A stretch of DNA of 10,635 nucleotides, taken from positions 1 to 10,635 of the forward strand of contig JANYBU010000302.1 of assembly GCA_025360665.1 (NCBI GenBank), given 5' to 3'. Each line of letters starts with the position of its first letter. The first letter of the stretch is position 1. Both the position numbers and the translations under genes were made by a program. The notes under the pieces were generated by a model. It saw nothing but the letters and a program-made list of their open reading frames with translations. It ran no database searches and was not told the DNA's origin. Shown here one piece after another: positions 5,021-10,635 of the stretch. The DNA is from Nitrospira sp. (GTDB taxonomy: Bacteria; Nitrospirota; Nitrospiria; Nitrospirales; Nitrospiraceae).

Positions 5021-6450
5021 TATTGCGTCCGCTTTCGCGCCTGGTGAATCGCCTTCCCCTCGACATCTTCAGCCGCTTCCATCAGGCCTTCGGCCAGCGT
5101 CGGATGGGCATGGATCATCTCCGCCATTTGCGTCACCGTCGCGCCGACTTGCATCGCCAAGGCCGCTTCATGCACCAGATCGGCTGCGTGGGCTCCCACG
5201 ATATGCACGCCTAGAATTTTTCCGCTCGGTGATTCAGCAATGACCTTGAACAAGCCTGTCGTATCCCCCGTTGCTTGCGCCTTCCCCAACCCGGCATATC
5301 GAAAACGTCCCACCTTGAGTGCGACGTCTGGATTCTGCCCGGCAGCCTGGACTCGTTCACGGGCTTGCTGTTCCGTCAAGCCCACGCGACCGATCTCCGG
5401 CAGGGTAAAAATTCCGGCAGGGATGACATCATAGCGGACCATCGCCTCATGCCCCATAATATTCTCAACCGCGACTTTCCCCTGCGCCGAGGCCACATGC
5501 GCGAGCATGGCTTTGCCGACCACGTCGCCGATTGCATAGATCCCTGGCACAGTGGTTTCCATCCGCTCATTGACGAGGATCTCCCCTCGCCGTCCCGTCT
5601 GCACCCCTACCTGCTCCAGGCCAATATTTTTACTATTCAAGCCTCGCCCCACGGACACCAACAGCTTCTCAGCCGTCACCTGCGTGCCATCTTTGAGATG
5701 CGCGGTGATGGCCACGGGTGACCGCTCCAGTCTTTCGACGGTGGTCCCGGTCAGGACCGTCACGCCGCGTTTCTTCAGCTCGCGCGCCGTCGTCGATGAG
5801 ATGTCCTCATCCTCCAGAGGAAGCACGCGCGCCATCAATTCAACCATCGTGACATCCGTCCCTAGACCGCTATAGAGCGCCGCGAACTCGCATCCTTCGA
5901 CACCGCCACCGACAATCAGCAGACTGGCAGGAATGCGATCGAGGTCCAAGAGATGCTGGCTGGTGAGCAGCTGCTGTCCGTCGATCGGAAACTGCGGCAG
6001 GTTCGGCCAGGACGACCCGGTGGCAATCACGATCGCATCAGCCTGAATGTCCCGCATCGCGCCATCGGCTGCGGTCACCGTGACCATCTGCCGATTTCTG
6101 AGCGATCCGGTTCCCTGCACATGCTCGATATTCCACGCCTTGAAGAGCGTAGCAATGCCCTTCACGAGCGTTGCCACCACCTCATTCTTTCGGGCGACCA
6201 TTCGAGCGAGATCGTACGTGACCAGTCCTTGGACGAGCAGACCCAGGTCCTCGGCTTTTTTGACCTTGTCGCCGAGTTCGACGACCGACAGGAGGGCCTT
6301 ACTGGGAATGCAGCCCCAATTCAAACAGACGCCACCGAGCGCGTGGGACTCGATGACGGTCACGCGGGCGCCAAGCTGGGCCGCCCTGATTGCGGCGACA
6401 TACCCACCAGGTCCCGCGCCGAGAATGGCGATGTATGTTTGGGAAGTCAT
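5020..6450 (-). CDS. lpdA: Dihydrolipoyl dehydrogenase (E3 / L-protein)
   Basis: This FAD enzyme reoxidises dihydrolipoyl groups with NAD+ in the 2-oxoacid dehydrogenase complexes and the glycine cleavage system. The 476-residue sequence has the FAD-binding GAGPGG (11-16), the redox disulfide GGVCLNWGCIPSK (C42 and C47), the NAD-binding GGGVEG (181-186), the second FAD motif with AIGDV (306-310), and the C-terminal HAHPTLAE with catalytic His449 and Glu454. Position 453 is Ala where many homologues have Ser. The ATG at 6450 has no clear Shine-Dalgarno; instead a 5-bp hairpin TCGGC-N5-GCCGA (6458-6472) lies just upstream. The gene is 75 nt downstream of gcvH, its functional partner, and overlaps comEA by one base. 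No acyltransferase (E2) gene is nearby, so which complex it serves is not settled by context beyond GcvH. Confidence 0.96.
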   Translation of the reverse strand: MTSQTYIAILGAGPGGYVAAIRAAQLGARVTVIESHALGGVCLNWGCIPSKALLSVVELGDKVKKAEDLGLLVQGLVTYDLARMVARKNEVVATLVKGIATLFKAWNIEHVQGTGSLRNRQMVTVTAADGAMRDIQADAIVIATGSSWPNLPQFPIDGQQLLTSQHLLDLDRIPASLLIVGGGVEGCEFAALYSGLGTDVTMVELMARVLPLEDEDISSTTARELKKRGVTVLTGTTVERLERSPVAITAHLKDGTQVTAEKLLVSVGRGLNSKNIGLEQVGVQTGRRGEILVNERMETTVPGIYAIGDVVGKAMLAHVASAQGKVAVENIMGHEAMVRYDVIPAGIFTLPEIGRVGLTEQQARERVQAAGQNPDVALKVGRFRYAGLGKAQATGDTTGLFKVIAESPSGKILGVHIVGAHAADLVHEAALAMQVGATVTQMAEMIHAHPTLAEGLMEAAEDVEGKAIHQARKRTQ

Positions 6451-6531
6451 TGAGTCATCGGCTCATTGCCGATTGATTCATTGCGAGAACTCATCAATGA
6501 TCCAATCACACAATGGTTCAATGATTCAATG
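6451..6531. repeat. ATTGATTCA/TTCAATGA word-repeat spacer between gcvH and lpdA
   Basis: The spacer is made of permutations of CAATGA/TTCAATG, including a tandem TTCAATGA-TTCAATG at 6517-6531. GATTCATTG (6475-6483) can pair with CAATGATTC (6519-6527) with one mismatch, and a separate hairpin TCGGC/GCCGA sits at 6458-6472. The repeat runs into gcvH and supplies its last His codon and the TGA stop. It would be transcribed within the operon mRNA and could separate gcvH from lpdA expression. Confidence 0.65.
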
Positions 6532-6912
6532 TTTCTGGCTGGCAAGAAAAGCTTCATACTGCGCCGCCGTCATCAGCTTCTCGACTTCGCCGGCATTGGA
6601 GAGATCAATCACCACCATCCAGCCTTTGCCATAGGGATCGGAATTCACCACTTCCGGGTGGTCTTTCAAATCGGCATTAATCTTGGCAATTGTGCCGCTC
6701 ACGGGCGTGTAGATCGTGGAGGTCGTCTTCGTCGATTCTACCTCACCGATCTGCTGCCCGGCCTTGACGACGGCGCCAGGCTTAGGCATATCGATGAAGA
6801 CGATATCGCCCAACGCATCCTGGGCAAAATGACTGATACCAACCGTGGCCTGCGTGCCGCTCACGCGCACCCATTCATGCTCTTGGTGGTACCGGAGGTC
6901 TTTCAGAATCAT
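6526..6912 (-). CDS. gcvH: Glycine cleavage system H protein
   Basis: The H protein carries a lipoyl arm that shuttles the aminomethyl group between the P, T and L proteins of glycine cleavage. The 128-residue length is normal. The lipoyl-domain fold is visible, with the attachment segment GEVESTKTTSTIYTPVSG and lysine 62 as the modified residue. It also has the N-terminal YHQEHEWVRV (8-17), GISHFAQDALGDIVFIDMP (25-43) and the C-terminal NSDPYGKGWMVVI (90-102), all typical. The ATG at 6912 has a strong AAAGGGGAG ribosome site 6 nt upstream. It is first in the probable operon with lpdA, the enzyme that reoxidises its lipoyl arm. The P and T proteins are not in the window. H-like proteins also serve lipoate transfer or sulfur oxidation in some bacteria, but this sequence looks like canonical GcvH. 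Confidence 0.96.
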   Translation of the reverse strand: MILKDLRYHQEHEWVRVSGTQATVGISHFAQDALGDIVFIDMPKPGAVVKAGQQIGEVESTKTTSTIYTPVSGTIAKINADLKDHPEVVNSDPYGKGWMVVIDLSNAGEVEKLMTAAQYEAFLASQKH

Positions 6913-6932
6913 GCGCGCTCCCCTTTGGAGAA

Positions 6933-7002
6933 GGTTGAGGTTAAGGTCAAGTAAAAGCCGAGAGCCTCCTGTAGCGACTCAACCTAAGCCTTAGCCTCAA
7001 CC
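6933..7002 (-). repeat. 14-bp-arm inverted repeat in the gcvH leader
   Basis: GGTTGAGGTTAAGG (6933-6946) and CCTTAGCCTCAACC (6989-7002) are complementary with one mismatch. The right arm also contains the small palindrome CTAAGCCTTAG. With transcription starting near 7015, almost the whole 5' leader of gcvH (about 100 nt) would fold into this hairpin, with the ribosome site left single-stranded beyond it. It resembles the other word-repeat palindromes of this window more than a known riboswitch; no glycine riboswitch core is visible. Confidence 0.7.
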
Positions 7003-7021
7003 TGCATATTTTTATCGCGGA

Positions 7022-7050
7022 ATCGTAGTGGTCCGACGCCTCTTTGTCAA
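7022..7050 (-). promoter_or_regulatory. Sigma-70-type promoter of the gcvH-lpdA-comEA-tyrS operon
   Basis: The minus strand reads TTGACA (7050-7045, consensus -35), a 17-nt spacer, then TACGAT (7027-7022). The -35 overlaps the TGA stop (7049-7047) of the upstream lipoprotein gene. The predicted transcript starts near 7015, about 100 nt before the gcvH ATG. Confidence 0.75.
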
Positions 7051-8483
7051 GGAATCGCTGGCCCGTTCATCAGCAGCAGATGTGTCCCAGCTTGCCCGAC
7101 TTTTGTCGAGAGTGCCGCTCTCACGGCGGTGACCAGCGATGATTGATCCGATGCGGCTAGGGCCATACCCAGCCAGAGCTGTCGTTCATCCCCAGCCGTC
7201 GGCGCCAATCGTTGTCGCACTGTTTCCATCGCCGCCCCCTGGTCATCTGATCGTTCGGGCATACCCGGCTCTGGTTGGACGACCAGGTGGAGCCCACGTT
7301 GCTTCGTCTCAAGCAGGTCTTCTCCATACTCTGTCAAGGCGTCCATAGGGGAAAGGACCGCACGCTCATGCACGACAACGGCGACCAGAAGTCCCGGTCT
7401 CGTCTGTCGCAACTGCTGAGTGAGTCGTGCCACAAACCCAAGATAGCTCCTCGTCTTCCACCCGGCCCAGCGCCATGCGTCTGGTGAGACAGACTGATCG
7501 TGGCTATCGAATGAAAACCCAAATTGCCCTTCAAACATCCGTCGCGACGTCGGGCTCCATTCCTCGGCAAATCCCTTGGCCCTCCTGGCCTCAAGCACCA
7601 GCCCATCGATGTCCGTCCGCAATAAATCCTGTGCAACCTCACTGACGAGACGCTGATAATCAGGATGGAGCACATCGACATGACCGAGCGGCTGGAATGC
7701 CTGGCCTGTCAGGCTAGCCATGGCGGTGCCCCATTCCGGATTCACCGTCATCCACCCAGGCTCATGCAGATTGAGGGACGCCAATACCGCCATCCCTTTG
7801 GCATGGGCGGCCGGCACGATCACCGTAAAACGATCCTCGACGACTGGGACCTTTGACGTCTGAAAGTACACCCCTATAGGGCCTGGCCGTACCATCTCAC
7901 GAGGAATAGATCCCGCCTCGACAATCAACACTGTCACTCCTGCGTCAGCGAGCTGCTCAATCCATAGTCCGACATCGGAAATCGTGAGCCAGTCCGCATT
8001 CGTCAGCCAGAGCGCAATCTGCCGCCGTTCCAACAGGGACGATGGGCCGAGACTCCGGCGAAAGGCATCCAGCCGATTAAGAGCGTAAACCTCATAACTG
8101 CCGGCGAGCGGGGTGGATCGCGGTACCTCTGCGACCAGGGCGCGATAGGCAGACAATGCGGAGGGGAGGTCCCCGCTCTCCTCATACGAGCGCGCGAGCC
8201 ACCAACGAGCTTCACTCAGCCTGGGAGAATCGGGATTGGAATCGACAAATCGTTGAAGGAGTGCGCTCGCGAGCGGATAGCGCGCTTGCACATAGGCACG
8301 ATAGGCGGACTCAAGGAGCCGCGTCTGAGCGTCCAGCCCTGGATCGACACCCGACGCGGCAGGCGGCATCGAAGGAGGAAACCGGGGTGCCAGAGCAGCG
8401 CACCCCGGAAGGACCAAGAGCAGCCCACAGGCAATCCATCTCACGGCATCCGGCCAACGATGAACGGAAACAACCACGACCAT
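7047..8483 (-). CDS. Lipoprotein with TPR-like repeats and a PgaB-like glycoside-hydrolase-type domain
   Basis: The 478-residue protein starts with a signal peptide and lipobox (LLLVLPGC, Cys28), so it is probably lipid-anchored, followed by a Pro-rich linker. Residues about 52-145 look like TPR helices (AYRAYVQARYPLASALLQRF, ARWWLARSYEESGDLPSALS), the YbgF/outer-membrane-lipoprotein style. Residues about 157-405 resemble the C-terminal barrel of PgaB-like proteins that act on poly-N-acetylglucosamine. Supporting segments are WIEQLADAGVTVLIVEA (174-190), HAKGMAVLASLNLHEPGW (227-244), DVLHPDYQRLVSEVAQDLL (270-288), DIDGLVLEA (291-299) and KTRSYLGFVARL (343-354). Where PgaB has an acidic HDDA-like cluster after the 'DG(I/L)L' strand, this protein has EARRAKGF, so hydrolase activity is doubtful. 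The ATG at 8483 has a weak AGG site; a GTG at codon 14 would give a shorter signal peptide. No other polysaccharide gene is adjacent. Confidence 0.75.
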   Translation of the reverse strand: MVVVVSVHRWPDAVRWIACGLLLVLPGCAALAPRFPPSMPPAASGVDPGLDAQTRLLESAYRAYVQARYPLASALLQRFVDSNPDSPRLSEARWWLARSYEESGDLPSALSAYRALVAEVPRSTPLAGSYEVYALNRLDAFRRSLGPSSLLERRQIALWLTNADWLTISDVGLWIEQLADAGVTVLIVEAGSIPREMVRPGPIGVYFQTSKVPVVEDRFTVIVPAAHAKGMAVLASLNLHEPGWMTVNPEWGTAMASLTGQAFQPLGHVDVLHPDYQRLVSEVAQDLLRTDIDGLVLEARRAKGFAEEWSPTSRRMFEGQFGFSFDSHDQSVSPDAWRWAGWKTRSYLGFVARLTQQLRQTRPGLLVAVVVHERAVLSPMDALTEYGEDLLETKQRGLHLVVQPEPGMPERSDDQGAAMETVRQRLAPTAGDERQLWLGMALAASDQSSLVTAVRAALSTKVGQAGTHLLLMNGPAIP

Positions 8484-8500
8484 TCACGCCTAGTAAACGC

Positions 8501-8603
8501 AGTCTGTCTGGTCTATCTGGTTTGTTTTGTTTATCTGGTTGATCTGGTTCATCTGGTTAGTTTCGTTCAACCAAAAAACCAGACAGACCAGACAAACCAA
8601 ACA
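8501..8603. repeat. TCTGGT-word palindrome with three tandem 9-mers in its loop
   Basis: GTCTGGTCTATCTGGTT (8506-8522) pairs with AACCAGACAGACCAGAC (8577-8593), 16 of 17 bp. Between the arms are three tandem 9-mers ATCTGGTTG, ATCTGGTTC and ATCTGGTTA (8533-8559), and the whole region is composed of (T)CTGGTT and TTTG words. It lies between ndk and the lipoprotein gene, both on the minus strand, and follows repeat copy 3 in the direction of transcription. It could be a 3' mRNA hairpin for ndk. On the minus strand a run of six T (8578-8573) follows the first arm, which is not the usual terminator order. Confidence 0.85.
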
Positions 8604-8641
8604 ACGGTCTTCTTATGCTGGCGGACTTTTTCAGCATCCTG
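8604..8641 (-). repeat. 25-bp gene-end repeat, copy 3, with ACGGTCTT block
   Basis: The core GCTGGCGGACTTTTTCAGCA (8617-8636) plus TCCTG is identical to the other copies. The ACGGTCTT block (8604-8611) is 5 nt away, as in copy 1. The ends ATGCTG and CAGCAT give a 6-bp stem around GCGGACTTTTT. On the minus strand it begins 17 nt after the ndk stop. Confidence 0.85.
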
Positions 8642-8658
8642 TTAACCGACAGGCGTCC

Positions 8659-9078
8659 CTACCCAACAAGTTCCATTTGAGGAAAGAAATATCCAATCTC
8701 GAACGTGGAGGTCTCCGGCGAATCGGACCCATGCACCGCGTTAAATTCGATATTCGCCCCATGGGCCTTGCGAATCGTGCCCGCCTCTGCCTTGGCCGGA
8801 TCGGTTGCACCCATCAGCTCCCGATTCTTCTTGATCGCATTGTCGCCTTGCAGCACCAGCACCACGACCGGACCCGACACCATGAACGTGCAGAGACTAT
8901 CGAAAAACGGACGGGCTTTGTGCACAGCATAAAACCCCTCGGCCGTCGATTTTGAGAACTGCATCATGCGTATGGCCACTGGCTTCAGACCGGCCTTTTC
9001 ATAGCGGGCAATAATATCGCCAATCGCGTGTTTCTTTACGGCATCCGGCTTGATGATGGCTAATGTTCGTTCACTCAT
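8659..9078 (-). CDS. ndk: Nucleoside diphosphate kinase
   Basis: Ndk transfers the gamma-phosphate of ATP to nucleoside diphosphates through a phosphohistidine and balances NTP/dNTP pools in the cytoplasm. The 139-residue length is normal. Visible motifs are TLAIIKPDAVKK (5-16, with Lys10), the FY..H..RPFF segment (49-59) and the active-site motif NAVHGSDSPE (113-122) with catalytic His116. The ATG at 9078 has GGAGG at 9092-9096, but the 13-nt spacing is long. The likely promoter is at 9317-9345, so the transcript would carry a leader of about 230 nt containing the 185-bp inverted-repeat element. The gene ends 17 nt before repeat copy 3. It appears monocistronic, though read-through into the lipoprotein gene is possible. 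Confidence 0.97.
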   Translation of the reverse strand: MSERTLAIIKPDAVKKHAIGDIIARYEKAGLKPVAIRMMQFSKSTAEGFYAVHKARPFFDSLCTFMVSGPVVVLVLQGDNAIKKNRELMGATDPAKAEAGTIRKAHGANIEFNAVHGSDSPETSTFEIGYFFPQMELVG

Positions 9079-9126
9079 GGGCTCTGAGGTTCCTCCAGAC
9101 AGTTAAAGAAAAGATTGAACAGCGTT

Positions 9127-9311
9127 AGGAGCCTGTCCGACATTGACCGTTCTACTACGGCGAACGATGCACAGGCATCTGCTTTGTTCTCGGCCCCGAC
9201 AAATCCTCAACGTATTCCAGTGAATACGCCTCCGGTTTCTCGTGGCCTGCGGTCGTGCATCTGCCGCCACCTCCTTCGCTTCGTCACGAAGACAATGTCG
9301 GACAGGCTCCT
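9127..9311. mobile_element. MITE-like 185-bp element with 19-bp perfect terminal inverted repeats
   Basis: AGGAGCCTGTCCGACATTG (9127-9145) is the exact reverse complement of 9293-9311. A perfect 7-bp hairpin CGTATTC-CAGT-GAATACG (9211-9228) lies at the geometric centre. Adjacent segments on both sides also match inversely in part (GGCCxCGAxAAAxC next to CGTATTC). The element contains no ORF worth naming, so if it moves it depends on a transposase supplied elsewhere. No target-site duplication is clear at the edges (…GCGTT before, GGCGC after). An alternative is a large structured RNA leader rather than a transposon derivative. Confidence 0.7.
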
Positions 9312-9316
9312 GGCGC

Positions 9317-9345
9317 ATTATAAGTGGCTGATAATGGGCTTGCAA
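9317..9345 (-). promoter_or_regulatory. Strong sigma-70-type promoter upstream of ndk
   Basis: The minus strand reads TTGCAA (9345-9340), a 17-nt spacer, and a perfect TATAAT (9322-9317). Predicted transcription starts near 9310, that is, almost exactly at the right edge of the inverted-repeat element. ndk is the first gene downstream, 230 nt away. Confidence 0.7.
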
Positions 9346-9389
9346 GGGTCGAAGAAGGCGAGGGCCAGAAGGAGTCACAGAGAGTTTGC

Positions 9390-9426
9390 AAAAGAGGATG
9401 CGTGAGCAGGACGCCACTCACGCATC
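9390..9426 (-). terminator. Possible terminator hairpin upstream of the ndk promoter
   Basis: GATGCGTGAG (9397-9406) and CTCACGCATC (9417-9426) form a perfect 10-bp stem with a 10-nt loop. On the minus strand the stem is followed by CTCTTTTG, a weak T-tract. It could end the HEAT-repeat gene transcript (stop at 9714, long 3' UTR) before the ndk promoter begins. The T-tract is too short to be sure. Confidence 0.4.
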
Positions 9427-9711
9427 AAGGCCGAACCATTAGCCGACTCAGTCGATCACATCTCCAATGGCAGGAACACCATGAGCCTGTTCCGCCTCTT
9501 ACCTGCGCAAGACAATGGAGCCACCGACCGTTATGAGTTGATCCCCCAACAAACTGACGACGCGTCGAATCTTCCTCAAAAACAACATCTCCGCGATGAT
9601 GTGGCCCGCGCGATATCACACACGCCTGACCTCTTGCCGCGATGATCGGCTTCCCGCGCCGCCGCGATCCGATGTTGGATTGCAAGACCCGACCTCATAG
9701 TTCTGCTAACC
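9427..9711. other. Spacer between the HEAT-repeat gene and the ndk promoter
   Basis: I see no recognisable gene or RNA family here. It contains one candidate small ORF (9481-9645, +), listed separately. A minus-strand open frame at 9425-9685 has an unnatural Cys/Trp/Arg-rich composition and is not believed. Confidence 0.4.
9481..9645 (+). CDS. Candidate small ORF, 54 aa, unknown
   Basis: The ATG at 9481 has an AGGA ribosome site about 6 nt upstream and opens a 54-codon frame to a TGA at 9643-9645. The peptide begins MSLFRLLPAQDNGATDRYEL and ends AISHTPDLLPR. It is soluble and mixed in composition, with no membrane segment, cysteine or recognisable motif. It is the only plus-strand candidate between minus-strand genes and has no visible promoter. 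It could equally be chance or a degraded remnant. Confidence 0.2.
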   Translation: MSLFRLLPAQDNGATDRYELIPQQTDDASNLPQKQHLRDDVARAISHTPDLLPR

Positions 9712-10320
9712 TCAAGGCTCAGGCGTAGGGCGTGGATTTTCTTTTAATCTGTCTATGGCCTGATTTATTCTCTCCTGAAACTTCGGCTCATGTTCCTGAG
9801 TCAGTGCACCTTCTAGTTTAGATAGAGCGGATGGGCTACCCGTGGCTTCCAATCCCTTTATCGCTCCCTCTCGGAGCCAGGCATTGTCACTGGATAAGTG
9901 CTGACTTAGTTGTGGGATTGCCTCTTCTTTGCAGGCCTGTCCCAATGAGGTCATCGCAGCATGTCTGGACTGTTCACTGTTTGAGGGGCTCCCGATGTAG
10001 TTGAGGAGAAAACTCATCACCTCGGGAAACTGTTGACAGTCATACAATCCAAGAAGTTTCAACGCGCGACGACGATGTGCAGCCCGAATATCGGAGTCTA
10101 CTTTGTTGTTCAAGACTTCAATAAGCACGGCAGCAGCGCGTTCACCAAATTGCTTGTCCAGTGCCTCCCTGGTAGGCATGTATTCATAACCTGACAAGAG
10201 CCTAAGAAGCACGGTGCGGTCTTGCGCATTGTCCGCTCGTACCACACCGACATCAAGGGAGAAAACAAGCCACAGACTGACCATTGCGAAATAGATGACG
10301 AACCGACGGCTGACTTTCAT
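9712..10320 (-). CDS. Exported HEAT-repeat protein, 202 aa
   Basis: The open frame extends to an earlier ATG (10371), but the ATG at 10320 is preceded by a near-perfect ribosome site (GGAGGTGA, 4-5 nt spacing) and begins the signal peptide MKVSRRFVIYFAMVSLWLVF, with probable cleavage after VRA (residue 29). I therefore chose 10320. The mature part is alpha-helical with HEAT-like repeats: RRRALKLLGLYD...VMSFLLNYI (83-109), SRHAAMTSLGQACKEEAIPQ (118-137) and AWLREGAIKGLEATGSPSAL (147-166). The last closely follows the R/E-x-A-xx-A-L-x-x-G pattern of PBS/HEAT units. The C-terminus is Pro-rich. HEAT proteins bind other proteins, and no partner is suggested by context. Codons and AT content look slightly richer in A/T than the neighbouring genes, which may hint at a different history; this was judged by eye. 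Confidence 0.8.
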   Translation of the reverse strand: MKVSRRFVIYFAMVSLWLVFSLDVGVVRADNAQDRTVLLRLLSGYEYMPTREALDKQFGERAAAVLIEVLNNKVDSDIRAAHRRRALKLLGLYDCQQFPEVMSFLLNYIGSPSNSEQSRHAAMTSLGQACKEEAIPQLSQHLSSDNAWLREGAIKGLEATGSPSALSKLEGALTQEHEPKFQERINQAIDRLKENPRPTPEP

Positions 10321-10379
10321 ATTCACCTCCCCAGACTTATGCATTTGTTTTCCAGCCCGCTGACTTTCCAACAGTTCCC

Positions 10380-10408
10380 TTAATAGACCAACGGGCTCGA
10401 ACGTACAA
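10380..10408 (-). promoter_or_regulatory. Candidate sigma-70-type promoter of the HEAT-repeat gene
   Basis: The minus strand reads TTGTAC (10408-10403), a 17-nt spacer, and TATTAA (10385-10380). This puts the transcript start near 10373 and gives a leader of about 50 nt before the ATG at 10320. Confidence 0.55.
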
Positions 10409-10635
10409 AACCAAATTGGTGCGGGGATACTGTGTCGAGTCCATCGATGAAAGAAGAAATGATGGGAAACATGAAGTTAGTTGTATCCGGGCAACACAGG
10501 TGTCCGGTTAAAGGTTGAACAAAATCAATTGGTTGGCGTCTACTGGTGGTTCGGTTCGAGGGTCATCGAGCTGCAGGGCGCATGAAAGCGGGGTTTTCTC
10601 GAAAACTGAGACCGACAATATCTGTAGACATGTGT
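10409..10635. other. Unassigned right-edge sequence
   Basis: I see no supported gene. A minus-strand frame is open from the window edge to a TAG at 10540-10542 (about 31 codons, ending SMTLEPNHQ) and could be the end of a gene or remnant lying to the right. It is too short to identify. A partly symmetric CCGG...CCGG stretch lies around 10487-10509. Confidence 0.3.

Noticed and set aside
5953..6453. A 166-codon plus-strand frame opposite lpdA
   Set aside because: Antisense shadow of a fully conserved enzyme; no ribosome site or recognisable motif.
6913..7015. A glycine riboswitch before gcvH
   Set aside because: The leader is a simple word-based inverted repeat and lacks the tandem aptamer core sequences of the glycine riboswitch.
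8533..8559. Tandem 9-mers considered as a CRISPR-like array or iteron origin
   Set aside because: Units are contiguous with no spacers, only three, and part of a larger palindrome; no cas, rep or DnaA-box context.
8604..8658. The 25-bp repeat considered as an integron attC site, since it follows gene stops
   Set aside because: No conserved GTTRRRY/RYYYAAC core pair is shared by the three copies, the genes face varied directions, and housekeeping genes such as ndk are not cassettes.
9425..9685. An 86-codon minus-strand frame between the HEAT gene and ndk
   Set aside because: Arg-, Cys- and Trp-rich, no ribosome site, no motif, and it overlaps the hairpin at 9397-9426.
10540..10635. An open minus-strand frame from the right edge considered as a partial gene
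   Set aside because: Only about 31 codons with no recognisable motif; insufficient to call.

Overview
The window looks like a chromosomal segment of a Nitrospira-type bacterium (phylum Nitrospirota). This is an inference from gene content and spacer style. It holds a set of housekeeping genes (rpmB, tyrS, lpdA, gcvH, ndk, a tRNA-Gly). The spacers carry a recurrent 25-bp element with core GCTGGCGGACTTTTTCAGCA and palindromes built from short repeated words, a style I associate from memory with Nitrospira genomes. No plasmid, phage or CRISPR locus is visible.

Left part (1-2660). The left edge cuts a cobalamin riboswitch on the minus strand whose target gene lies outside the window. Divergent from it is a 475-residue membrane-anchored protein of unknown function (334-1761, +), possibly coupled to an 8-codon leader ORF. 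It converges on a SemiSWEET sugar transporter gene (1933-2193, -). Next comes rpmB (bL28, +), ending in a long imperfect hairpin.

Middle part (2661-7050), almost all on the minus strand. A probable operon reads gcvH > lpdA > comEA-like > tyrS, with the last three genes overlapping by 1 and 4 nt. It is driven by a good sigma-70-type promoter at 7022-7050. A tRNA-Gly(CCC) follows with its own promoter and a strong intrinsic terminator. After that comes a small membrane-anchored protein made of three short beta-type repeats. GcvH carries the lipoyl lysine and LpdA can reoxidise the dihydrolipoyl arm, so these two fit one pathway. The ComEA-like and TyrRS genes appear to be passengers of the same transcript.

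Right part (7047-10635). A 478-residue lipoprotein combines TPR-like helices with a PgaB-like (glycoside-hydrolase-type) barrel. ndk follows, and a 185-bp MITE-like palindrome with perfect 19-bp terminal inverted repeats sits between ndk and its likely promoter. A secreted HEAT-repeat protein completes the region.

The most unusual signals are non-coding. The 25-bp repeat occurs three times, each time in the same orientation just after a minus-strand stop codon, and each time followed by a palindrome of a different vocabulary. The MITE-like element appears to make up most of the ndk 5' leader.
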